A stretch of DNA of 64,000 nucleotides from Actinernus sp. WN-2022 (lineage: Eukaryota; Cnidaria; Anthozoa; Actiniaria; Actinernidae), in assembly GCA_030867875.1 (NCBI GenBank), contig JAOWCC010000577.1, forward strand, positions 154,434,344 to 154,498,343, in the 5' to 3' direction. Position numbers and translations under genes: made by a program. Positions 54,465-64,000 of the stretch are shown here, piece by piece. The first letter of the stretch is position 1. Every line of letters begins with the position of its first letter. A model generated the notes under the pieces. That model was not told the DNA's origin. It saw only the letters and a program-made list of their open reading frames with translations, and ran no database searches.

Positions 54465-54630
54465 ACGAGTAGGGGAATGGGGCGAGTTCGGTTTCGCAAA
54501 GGTGCTTGGGATCGTTACTGGGGACACCCTAATTGCAGAATACAAAGAAACATGGCAAATATCGCAATGAACTGTCCCCAGTAACGATCCCAAGCACCTT
54601 TACGAAACCGAACTCGCCCCATCCCTCGAG
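54465..54630. repeat. Long near-perfect hairpin
   Basis: Left arm (ggggcgagttcggtttcgca ... gggatcgttactggggaca) and right arm (tgtccccagtaacgatccca ... aaccgaactcgcccc) are almost exact complements over about 60 bp, with a loop of about 50 bp. The arms begin near cgag on both sides. It lies between the channel gene and the fibronectin gene. Probably a MITE, but the arms are unusually well kept. Confidence 0.75.
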
Positions 54631-55019
54631 TTCTTATTAGTGAATCAGAGGTAGTATGATTACCGTTTATAAAATAGATTCAGTCAGTAGCATCCGCTGG
54701 CAGTTACCCGTGTTTGCATGGGCAATTGAAATTTTTAAAATAAAAAACTAGCAAACAGTTTCTGTGTTACATAACATTATGTAAACACTCAAGTTAGTAG
54801 TCGTGGAAACACTCGACAAGAGGCTCGTGTTTACGTAATGCTATATGTCAACACAGAAGCTGTGTTAGTCTATTCTTTTAAATATAGCTAGACTTACTGT
54901 GATTCGTTACATTACAACATTTCGTATGGAAGTCGTTATATTATCCCATAGTTACATATACTGGTAGGTGTCACCTTAGAAGAAAGCATTTCCACTTTCA
55001 AACAAAGCCCGCACCTTAG

Positions 55020-55747
55020 AGTGCCTATGAAATTAAATTTTCGTCATTAACATTAAGATTTCAATTGAAAATCCTTTCGAAATGAGGAAGGTGGCGTTTT
55101 CTGTTTTTCATTATCTCATCTCGTTGCAGAGATATTCAGGTTTTTCGAATATGCAAATTAGAGGATTTATGACGTCATTAGTTGTGCAAAGCCTGAAGAC
55201 AAATGACGAAATGAAGAATAACTCAGCATATAATAGGTAGAAACAATTGAAACTTTGCACATGTACACTAATAAGGAAAATACACATCAATAGGCAAACT
55301 ATGATGTTGTCATGGAAACACTATTGGATCCAGGCTCTTTTCACCTTGAACATAAAATTGCAGGGTCTGTCTATGTTATACAAAATAATTTACTCTAAGG
55401 CACTTACACATAATGCCTACATTGTGGCAAAACGTCTGCTGGGCCAAGAGTGTTTCCATGGCAACATTGTGGTTTGCAAAATGCTGTATATTGCTTTGTA
55501 CTACGCATGTACAAAGTTTCAATAGTTTGTACCCTATTGTTACAGAGATATCATTCACTTCAATGGGCCTTCCGCTGTGCACAACTAATGACGTTATAAA
55601 TCCTCTAATTTGCATATTCGAAAAACCTGAATATCTCTGCAACGAGATGAGATAGTGAAAAACAGAAAACGCCATCCTTCCTCATTTCGAAGGGATTTTC
55701 AAATGAAATCTTAATTTTAATGACGAAAATTTTATTTCATAGGCACT
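55020..55747. mobile_element. TTAA-type foldback element with long arms
   Basis: Arms of about 170 bp begin AGTGCCTATGAAATTAAATT and end with the complement (ATTTCATAGGCACT at 55,747). TTAG is on the left (55,016-55,019) and TTAA on the right. Terminal AGTGCCTAT/ATAGGCACT is shared with the element at 44,369-45,055. The interior (about 55,225-55,520) has small ORFs without domains. Confidence 0.75.
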
Positions 55748-55829
55748 TTAAAAGGGTCTCAACCAGGTTGAAGACACCTTCAGTTGTAAATCATCGCGCA
55801 CGTTCAACCATTTATAACACAAAACTTGC

Positions 55830-56133
55830 CTCCAGATGTAATGGCAAATGGCCCGTCTCCCTTCGAAGTGAATCCCGCTACTTGAATGATGTAGTAAGTA
55901 TATATATCCAGGTTGTCTAACGCAATACTGGTTATGCCAGCCGGAACAACTCTTTCTTGGTCAACGGGGTATTCTATTGTGACATCCCCCGTAGTCACCG
56001 GTGTATATATTACCCGATAGCCTCGCAGTATACCGGGGACACAATGTGACGGGATTGGTAACCACCTGACAGGTATGGTGTTTGTGGTAGCGTGGCTCTC
56101 AGCCTGTAGATTTGTTGGTGTTAGGCAAGGGTT
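55830..56133 (-). pseudogene. FN3 exon 3 with an apparent frame break and a GC donor
   Basis: The good frame reads LTPTNLQAESHATTNTIPV, WLPIPSHCVPGILRGYRVIY and YIIQVAGFTSKGDGPFA. The acceptor (CTTACAG|AA) implies a phase that would give EPLPNTNKSTG followed by a stop. A one-base shift near 56,118-56,128 restores the domain; the length, 304, is one above a multiple of three. The end reads GGAG|GCAAGT, a GC donor. Confidence 0.65.
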
Positions 56134-57119
56134 CTGTAAGGGAGAAACATTTATTACCTAAAATAATGGATTTTTTGTAACTTTTAAGAATTATATATAT
56201 ATTTCAGTCTAAAACGGATTAAATAAATTCAAATGGTTAAACAATTTTAACTTTATGTAATGTTCCGTTGTCATTTTGTACAAACCTTAATTAGCCTTAC
56301 CGAATATGTTCATTTTGATGGCGTCACAGACTCTAACCAGTCTTGAATCAGCCCGAACAAAATCATGCCATTTTGTTGATTACAGGTGACTCCACCCCTC
56401 TATACGCGTGAGGTATGTCAGCTATTTTAATATCCGAAATGTGCGGATTTTGCAGATATAGGAAATGTTTGAGCATGCGTTCAGTTAAAAAAAAAGTGAT
56501 CACATTCAAACTGTCTAATAGAAAGTTACAAATAATGGTCTACTTTTATTAAATGAAACTACAGAAAAACTTATCAGTCTACGGATTGGCATGGATTACG
56601 ATTGTGGAAACTTTAAAACGTTACTAGGTCACTTGTCCAAGTTTTAAACTTGTCTTTGATATACATTGAACCTTAAATTTTAATCGAGGTTGGTCTCTCT
56701 ATGAAATTTAAACAAATTAAATTTAAAATCACTATGACGACAGTAGCAAAGCTGATACGGGTGTGATGCTCCAAAAATGTCACTATGCATTATTAAGTGT
56801 CCGAAGAGTACTTTTCGTATAATCGGGAAGAGCGGGTGGGGTGGGAATTATAAAAAAAGGTCAAACCGCTCTAACCCGCTCAATTTCAGACGAAATGGAT
56901 TCAAATTTTCTCCAGAGAGAAAGAACAACACAGAACAAGTGAGTGAAGTTCCAAGATCGATTATACTTTTATTTCTTTATTACGAAAAATCCAACACTGT
57001 CATTACAATTTGTAAACCACTCATAGCGAGCTTGGGATACCTGTGGTTTGACCAAAAATCAGAAAAGTCCTGGTGTCCTGAAGTGTTATCATTGGGCGCA
57101 TTGGACCCAAATTGAAAAA

Positions 57120-57400
57120 AGGACTGGTCCGAGTATGTAAAGTTAATATAATCAGCATAATCCAATTTAGAAATGAAGTATTAGAAAGTTTACCAAGTTT
57201 GGGGGACGTTTCATTGGATATTTTATCATGTGGTGAGCTTTCACAAGTCGCAGAACTAAGAGACGTTTGTGTGGATTTGACGGATGCGTGTCCCTCCAAC
57301 CATAGAAACGTCTCTTTTATTTTTGTGATTTTCGAAAGATTTCTATTCAGTTTCTATTTACCAAATCATGCTCAAACTTGGTATTCTTACTAATTCCGAT
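57120..57400 (+). repeat. Partial copy of a TTAA-element interior
   Basis: Text from about 57,195 (tttcattggatattttatca, tggtgagcttt, caagtcgcagaactaagaga) matches 44,765-44,865 inside the element at 44,369-45,055. No terminal repeats are attached. Confidence 0.55.
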
Positions 57401-57410
57401 GGTCTTTCTA

Positions 57411-59134
57411 AAGCCTGGTTCACACTGGCGACACAAGCTTAAGCAAAAGTAACATACGCCGACTCAGTGCCGTCAGTAATTGTGAGATATATAAGAACAA
57501 GTACACATAACTGCTAATGATCAATGCATTACTATACGTATGCGTATGTTGCTTGTGTTATGTCACTAGTGTAAGATAACAAGCCCTGCTAATGATCAAT
57601 GCATTACTACGTATGCGTATGTTGCTTATGTTACTAGTGTAAGATAACAAGTACTGCTAATGATCAATGCATTACTATACGTATGCGTATGTTGCTTGTG
57701 CTTATGTTACTAGTGTAAGATAATAAGTACTGCTAATGATCAATGCATTACTACGCATGCGTATGTTGCTTGTGCTTATGTTACTAGTGTAAGATAACAA
57801 GTACTGCTAATGATCAATGCATTACTACGTATGCGTATGTTGCTTGTGCTTATGTTACTAGTGTAAGATAACAAGCACTGCTAATGATCAATGCATTACT
57901 ACGTATGCGTATGTTGCTTGTGCTTATGTTACTAGTGTAAGATAATAAGTACTGCTAATGATCAATGCATTACTATACGTATGCGTATGTTGCTTGTGCT
58001 TATGTTACTAGTGTAAGATAACAAGCCCTGCTAATGATCAATGCATTACTACGTATGCGTATGTTGCTTGTGCTTATGTTACTAGTGTAAGATAACAAGC
58101 CCTGCTAATGATCAATGCATTACTACGTATGCGTATGTTGCTTGTGCTTATGTTACAAGTGTAAGATAACAAGTACTGCTAATGATCAATGCATTACTAT
58201 ACGTATGCGTATGTTGCTTGTGCTTATGTTACTAGTGTAAGATAACAAGCCCTGCTAATGATCAATGCATTACTACGTATGCGTATGTTGCTTGTGCTTA
58301 TGTAACTAGTGTAAGATAACAAGTACTGCTAATGATCAATGCATTACTATACGTATGCGTATGTTGCTTGTGCTTATGTTACTAGTGTAAGATAACAAGC
58401 CCTGCTAATGATCAATGCATTACTACGCATGCGTATGTTGCTTGTGCTTATGTTACTAGTGTAAGATAATAAGTACTGCTAATGATCAATGCATTACTAC
58501 GTATGCGTATGTTGCTTGTGCTTATGTTACTAGTGTAAGATAACAAGTACTGCTAATGATCAATGCATTACTATACGTATGCGTATGTTGCTTGTGCTTA
58601 TGTTACTAGTGTAAGATAACAAGTACTGCTAATGATCAATGCATTACGATGTCTGCGTATGTTGATTGTGCTTATGTTACTAGTGTAAGATAACAAGTAC
58701 TGCTAATGATCAATGCATTACTGCGTCTGCGTATGTTGCTTGTGCTATGTTACTAGTGTAAGATAAGAAGAACTGCTAATGATCAATGCATTACTAGGTG
58801 TGCGTATGTTGCTTGTGCTTATGTTACTAGTGTAAGATAACAAGTACTGCTAATGATCAATGCATTACTACGTATGCGTATGTTGCTTGTGCTTATGTTA
58901 CTAGTGTAAGATAACAAGCCCTGCTAATGATCAATGCATTACTACGTATGCGTATGTTGCTTGTGTTATGTTACTAGTGTAAGATAACAAGTACTGCTAA
59001 TGATCAATGCATTACTATACGTATGCGTATGTTGCTTGTGCTTATGTTACTAGTGTAAGATAACAAGTACTGCTAATGATCAATGCATTACTACGCATGC
59101 GTATGTTGCTTGTGCTTATGTGTGAACCAGGTTT
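57411..59134. mobile_element. TIR-bounded satellite array, 74-76-bp unit, about 22 copies
   Basis: The outer ends AAGCCTGGTTCACACTGGCG (left) and TGTGAACCAGGTTT (right) are inverted repeats. Between them a unit of about 74-76 bp (actgctaatgatcaatgcat, tactacgtatgcgtatgttg, cttgtgcttatgttactagt, gtaagataacaagt) repeats about 22 times, with variants tatacgtatgcg, acgcatgcgt and cttatgtaacta. The unit holds short palindromes (ACGCATGCGT, TGATCA, ACTAGT). It is an array inside a transposon-like frame. Confidence 0.85.
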
Positions 59135-59228
59135 ATGACGAGGTTTATTCGTTAATTGGATGAACTTTACAAACTCACGTCCAGTCCTTTTTTCAATTTG
59201 TTGTAGGCGAATTAACATAATGACTTAC

Positions 59229-59526
59229 TGTTTTCATCAGTCTTCACAATTTGCCTGAATGTTGGGCCGTCTCCCTTTATAGTGAAGGCTCTTATAGTGA
59301 TCATAAAATCCGTGTAACTAGGCAGGTTCTCTATCTTGTAAAAAAAGGTATCGGGGAACAAGGTCTTGGTCTCAGTCGCGTTCATACTACTGGTGCTCTT
59401 GTGTGATAACCTGTATCCTAGGATAATGCCATTCTCGTAGCCAAATGGAACCTGGGTCCCACACAACGCCGATTGATGTCGGAGATGGTAATGAGAATGT
59501 CACTTGATCAGGAGGACGATCAGGAA
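59229..59526 (-). pseudogene. FN3 exon 2 with a one-base frame break
   Basis: One frame reads VPDRPPDQVTFSLPSPTSIG then VVW. Then a GGG run (59,458-59,460) is followed in another frame by QVPFGYENGIILGYRLSHKS and SYTDFMITIRAFTIKGDGP. Together these are one FN3 domain. The exon is 298 bp; 297 would be phase-symmetrical, as in its neighbour, so one extra base explains the break. Confidence 0.7.
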
Positions 59527-59959
59527 CTGAAAAAAAAGATATATTAGATTGATCAAGCCGGTTATTGTGGCTAATACTATGGGCGAGTTGTTTCTGTGAA
59601 AAAAAAAATAGTGTAGCGTCAGCGGGGCAGTTTGACACTAATTTTATCAAATGAGAGTGCTGCAGCTGGCATTTCGAGCGCTGGCATTTAATTCTTCCGG
59701 GTGAAAAAACCCGCAATAGTCGGAAGCCTGTGAATTTTTCTATCAGCATTAGACGCCTGCAAATTATTTGAATTTTTCATGACCTTTTGTCTCTATTCCT
59801 TGGATGATCTTTTTATTGCCAATTTAGAATATTTTTGGTAGTTGTAATCATGAGTAAAACAATTGCTTTCCGGGCTATTAAAGTCTTTGTGGTTTCTATA
59901 TAAAACCAGCCAGACAAAACCAAGGCGGCTTAAAATATGTCATGGAAACGTGAATGGAC

Positions 59960-60250
59960 CCGAGGTAAGGAGTATCGAGATCACATTACGGAGAAGAGGA
60001 AACCGTCGGTAGTTAGTAATACATAGGAGAGATCACTGTCCGATTCCTTCCAGATGATCTACTTAAACCATCACGATTTACTAGAAGTCAACATACTCAG
60101 TCTTTCATCCAAATGGCTACTGGCCCTACTGGTTATTGTATGAACAGTTTCTTCCCAAGAACTGTAAGTGATTGGAATGCACTTCCACCAACTGTATATG
60201 TAGATAATTTTAAGATTTCAGTTTTCCAACATTTTAGTACACGCAATTAG
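59960..60250 (+). pseudogene. LINE 3'-end fragment
   Basis: One plus-strand frame gives SQHTQSFIQMATGPTGYCMN and SFFPRTVSDWNALPPTVYVD, typical of the last part of L2/CR1-like reverse transcriptases (FFPRTVxDWNxLP). Frame changes upstream. An AT-rich simple-repeat tract follows (60,260-60,425). Confidence 0.6.
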
Positions 60251-60889
60251 TCAATAAGTAATAAGTTAAATTATTTATCTATATATTTACTTATTTATAC
60301 ATTATTTATTTATTTATTTACATATTTATTCATTCATCTACTCAGTCAGTCATTCATTCACCTATTCATTTTTTTTTACATAATTATTTATTTGCTTATT
60401 TATTATTATTATTATTACTATTATTTTGCTCTAAACGTTTACATATTTTAAGTTAACATAATTATTTTATATATTTTGTATATATTTTTTAATCTGCGTG
60501 ATGCTTATGGCTTTGCAGATCATAAATGTAGATGTAGTGATGACACCCTAATCTATACATGCGAATTGTGTCTGTGGACGAGAGGGGTAACGAGTAGCAT
60601 ATCGCTGTGCATCGTAATTATAATGTGTATGAAGGGGAACTTGTTTCTTGTCAAAAGACAACAAATACTTAAAACCTTAGTCGATGGTCCACTGCTGTTA
60701 TTTATTCAATTAAAGGGGAACTATATCAATCGAATTGAACCTGCATCAACTTTCTTTAAAACAAAACTACAAAAATAACACCGTGAGAGATAAGAGAAAA
60801 ACCATGTGAATGTCTTGATATGATTTTTAAACTTTTCGATAAAGGCAAAGATTATAATTATTGACTTTGTAATATATATATAAATTTCC

Positions 60890-62160
60890 AATTTAATGAC
60901 AAACATTTCTTGCAAAAACGGCAATTGGACGGCAATTGGTACAAAAATGGCACCTACTTACGCAAACCTGTTTATGCATCGACTGGAAACCAAGCTCATC
61001 GCGGAGGCTGAGATAAAACCTCATTCTTGGTTGAGATATATAGACAACATCTTTATGATTTGGACGGAGGGTGAAGAGAAACTCCAAGAATTTTTAACGT
61101 ATATAAATCATGCTCGGCATAATACCATCCAATTTACATGGGACTGGTCACAAGACCGTATTAACTTTCTGTATCTTCAAATTATCAACAATAATGGCCA
61201 ACATTAATACCGACTTATACACGAAACCAACGGGATAAACATCAATACTTGTACCACACGTCATGCCACCCCAAGAGCCGCAGGAAGAGTATTCCATAAG
61301 CACAAGCCATGAGACTTAGACGTATTTGCTCAACATTGGAATCATTTGAACGGAGGGCTGCGGAGTTATGAAACTTCTTGATAGTAAGAGGATATAAGAA
61401 AAGACACGTGTAGAGCCAAATACAAACAGCAAGAATGATGGACAGGGAACAGGCATTAATTAACACCCAAATCCAAAGTACAGAAAAATAGAACACCCGT
61501 TTGTTGTAACATACCATCCGGGCCTACCTAACATTGGAGGTATTCTTAGGGAGCTTCACCCGCTGCTCAGATAGATATAGGAGGAGCTATTACGGAGACA
61601 CCGATAATGGCATTTCGACGCCCGAAAAGCTTGCGGAACTACTTGGTTCGTGCTAAACTGAAACCATTAAAGAACATCAATACAGTTCCAGGTACACGGA
61701 AATGTAATGACAAAAGATGCGACGTCTGCACCTATATGCATTGTAACAACACCTTCCAGTAGCAATACTACAAAGAAATCGTATTCAATTAACTATGTAC
61801 TGGACTGTAACTCTAGTAATGTTATTATCTTCTCAGTTGTAAAGTATGCGGTATTCAATATGTCGGCTCTAGTGGCTCTACTACCACTAAGTTTAGATTA
61901 AGGTTTAATAATCACAAGAGTCGACTACGGGCTCATGCCAAATTATCGCCTCGTAACAAGGAAACCGGTGATTCCTATATACAGACATTTCTACAGCCAA
62001 GGCCACATAATGAATTGGATAATTTAAGCGTTCAGCTTCTAGATAAGGTGTTTGCTAGGGAGGACCCTTAGAGTTAAAGAAGGACAGTGGGATTACATGC
62101 TGAAGCTTAATACTGTCAGGCCTAATGGACTTAACGAGAGTGATTTCTTTTATGACGAGA
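60890..62160 (+). pseudogene. Penelope-like element: late reverse transcriptase and GIY-YIG endonuclease relic
   Basis: The frame at 60,896-61,207 reads GTKMAPTYANLFMHRLE and SWLRYIDNIFMIWTEGEEKL, the Penelope-like RT core (R-Y-I-D-D-I-F-M-I-W with the first D kept and the second changed to N). Further on, LRNYLVRAKLKPLKN, CDVCTYMHC, LDCNSSNVI and, in another frame, CGIQYVGS and FRLRFNNHKSRLRAHAK outline the GIY-YIG nuclease (Y-V-G). WDYMLKLNTVRPNGLNESDF marks the end. Several stops and frame changes show it is dead. Downstream, ctgaagaaggccgttctaca followed by cggccgaaatata is a PLE-associated motif. Confidence 0.75.
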
Positions 62161-62781
62161 ATCGCAAGAGCCGTGCGCGAAGATAGGTTCATATTTATAG
62201 TTCTTGGTCTTAACTTATTATTTCATTTAATTCTCTAGTAGTTCCAAATGGTTACGCGCGCAATTTGTAGAGCGTTATATAGTGCGCGTGTAGTTTAGAG
62301 TTGTATTCCATTTTTCAGTTATATTATACGCGCGCACTCCCAATTCTGTATGTATTTGTCATCATTACTTGTAGAATCATGAATGTAACGGTTTATTCAT
62401 TCACCCTGAAGAAGGCCGTTCTACACGGCCGAAATATAGGTGGCTATCGTTTAAACATCGTCTTACTTCATTTGTGTTTATATATGTATGTATATAAAAA
62501 AAAACTTTCTCGAATATATTAAATGATATGAGCTACACTGTAAATTCGAGGGTAAACAAAGTTTATGTATGTACTGAATAACATAACCAAAGAAAACTTC
62601 GCTCCAGCATGAGACAGTAAATTATGACACGACACTACAAGAACTGTTATTAATTTAATGTCTGATGAACTGGTTGTGAGGCTTCTGCATTTAATGTATT
62701 ACTAGTTTGTGTAATTAAAGAGCCAGAGATGGTTCCCCTTAACGTTTCATTCGCTTTGCCAGACATACAAGTTCCACTTAC
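62161..62781. other. PLE 3' region and spacer
   Basis: Contains the ctgaagaaggccg ... cggccgaaatata palindrome at about 62,406-62,440. No new gene before the FN3 exon at 62,782. Confidence 0.45.
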
Positions 62782-63105
62782 TGTCTTGATCTGTATACAC
62801 GTTCAGTACATTGCTCGAGTTACTATCCCTTGTTGTCCTAGCAACCACGTATATCGAGTATTCCACATATTTGTAGAGTCCGGCGATATCTGCTTCGCTA
62901 GCAGATGTTCCGACTGTTACGCTCAGAAGTCGGATAGGGGACGGTGCGTCGAAAGCACGATAATAGACACGGGTCGTACGGTAATAGACACGGTAGCCAC
63001 GGTGGATGCCTTTAGTTGTAGTTGCATCAATTGCATCCCATTTTACACGGATGGACGTGGAGCTCGTGTGTGCTGCTGTTACATTGGTGGGTACAGCTTG
63101 TGGTT
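62782..63105 (-). CDS. FN3 exon 1 (intact)
   Basis: 108 codons in phase 1-1: EPQAVPTNVTAAHTSSTSI, the conserved tryptophan in RVKWDAIDA, YRVYYR, and YVEYSIYVVARTTRDSNSS. These are the Pro, Trp, Tyr and late Tyr/Val landmarks of FN3. Acceptor TTATTAG|AA, donor GACA|GTAAGT. Confidence 0.8.
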
Positions 63106-63194
63106 CTAATAAAGACAATACGCAAAAGCTCGCTCCGTTATTTCCCTTTATAATATAAACTACGGGAACATCTTAAGAACGCGCGATTTCATTG

Positions 63195-63335
63195 GCTTAA
63201 AGTGTATATCAGGTCAAACATTTGCATCACTAATATCGGTTCTATATCAAGTGAATAGTTGAATAGTAGAATATTTCTTGATTTGAGTGTTGCATCCATG
63301 AGTTATAGAGGTTTATATTTATAGTATATTCAAGC
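63195..63335. repeat. Degraded half of the TTAA foldback family
   Basis: Text ttaaagtgtatatcaggtca ... gtagaatatttcttgatttg ... gttgcatccatgagttatag matches the left arm of the element at 37,469, without the second arm. Confidence 0.6.
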
Positions 63336-63418
63336 CGGTGGAGTAATATTGGTCTTCATTCATTATACAAAAACTTGCTGGTAAAGATGACCTTCTGTAA
63401 ACAGCTATGTTATATTTG

Positions 63419-64000
63419 ATAAGATAAGATAAGATAAGATAAGATAAGATAAGATAACTTTATTTATACACGGTAGGTCCTTCAGGAGTCATAAAAATAC
63501 AAATTATGGAAATGGCTATATACTACTACTACTACTATAATATGATAAAAACTAAAAATAAATAAAATTTCCCTGCTTTACAAGGACGCCGTGTCTTTAA
63601 GTGCTCACCCCGAGAAATCATGGCAGCGTATTTGAGATTTAAAAGTTGTCAGTGATGACGTCTGTCTAAGGTCTGATGGTAAACTATTCCACAGTACCGC
63701 CCCACTGTAACTCAAACTCCTTTTATAAAAGTCGGTGCGGGGGAGCGGCACTGCCAGCTTGCCATCTGTGTTTCTCAAGTTATATGACGCAACATCAGTC
63801 CGATTGATAAACCTGGAGGCCAAATATTCAGGAGCTTCATTATGTAACACTTTGTACATTAAAATCGATTTACTGACCTTTCGTTGTCGGTCTAGTTTTT
63901 TCCAGTTAAGTAACTGAAAGAGGTTATCGGCGTTAGCGTCATAGCTTGAAAATGTTATTATGCGTGCCGCGCGATTTTGTAATTTTTGTAATTTTCGGGA
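63419..64000 (-). pseudogene. LINE (L2/CR1 group) 3' end with (TTATC)n tail
   Basis: The minus-strand frame from the right edge reads KLQNRAARIITFSSYDANAD, NWKKLDRQRKVSKSILMYKV, LHNEAPEYLASRFINRT and LSYSGAVLWNSLPSDLRQTS, and ends at a stop near 63,605. A 3' untranslated part follows, then a (gataa)n run (63,421-63,455), which is the LINE tail. The frame is open in this part. The 5' part lies beyond the window. Confidence 0.75.

Larger units (their letters stand above)
55830..63105 (-). pseudogene. Fibronectin type III multidomain gene, partial; two exons frame-shifted
   Basis: Three exon-sized FN3 domains on the minus strand: 63105-62782 (324 bp), 59526-59229 (298 bp) and 56133-55830 (304 bp). 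Each starts after a good acceptor and ends near a donor, and all three end in phase 1. FN3 repeats of this spacing are common in receptor phosphatases, cell-adhesion receptors and titin-like proteins, so the product is likely an extracellular or membrane receptor. No membrane or catalytic domain is visible, and both ends may lie outside. The second and third exons each need a one-base correction to stay in frame. That suggests a decaying gene or assembly indels. Confidence 0.6.

Noticed and set aside
55376..55675. 99-codon minus-strand ORF
   Set aside because: It runs through one arm of the foldback element at 55,020-55,747; no domain.

Overview
The window looks like a chromosome piece from an animal, most likely a cnidarian and plausibly a stony coral or other hexacoral. 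The taxon is an inference. It rests on AT-rich DNA, small phase-matched exons separated by kilobase introns, metazoan receptor architectures (receptor guanylate cyclase, fibronectin III), and a heavy load of TIR elements, L2/CR1-type LINEs, Penelope-like elements and tRNA-derived SINEs. All four main protein-coding loci lie on the minus strand.

Layout. 1-4368 holds a broken Harbinger element, two hairpin MITEs and a tRNA-SINE. 4369-23650 is a receptor guanylate cyclase. I could join 17 exons in frame from signal peptide to mid-cyclase domain; its last exons lie left of the window. 23651-33894 is intergenic, with many MITEs, minisatellites, a hammerhead ribozyme and two weak cysteine-rich exon candidates. 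33895-36069 is a 724-codon uninterrupted ORF resembling a phage tailspike/pectate-lyase-like beta-helix protein, a strong candidate for horizontal transfer. 41233-53260 is a complete seven-exon gene for a 506-residue channel: signal peptide, periplasmic-binding-protein-like lobes, and a pore with the potassium-channel filter TTVGYGD. This is the layout of prokaryotic GluR0 and of potassium-signature ionotropic glutamate receptors. 55830-63105 holds three fibronectin III exons of another minus-strand gene, two of them with a one-base frame break.

Repeats make up much of the rest. Several TIR elements carry tandem arrays inside them, and a 44-bp array in a cyclase intron matches the terminus of a TTAA-target transposon at 37469-37914. 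Three elements beginning TAGCCTG have 9-bp target duplications and look MULE-like. Arrays with periods of 17, 42, 44, 74-76, 86, about 90 and 93 bp are present.

The cyclase and the channel are both membrane signalling proteins, but nothing here shows that they work together; their proximity may be chance. The two most unusual items are the potassium-filter glutamate-receptor-like channel and the tailspike-like gene between animal genes.
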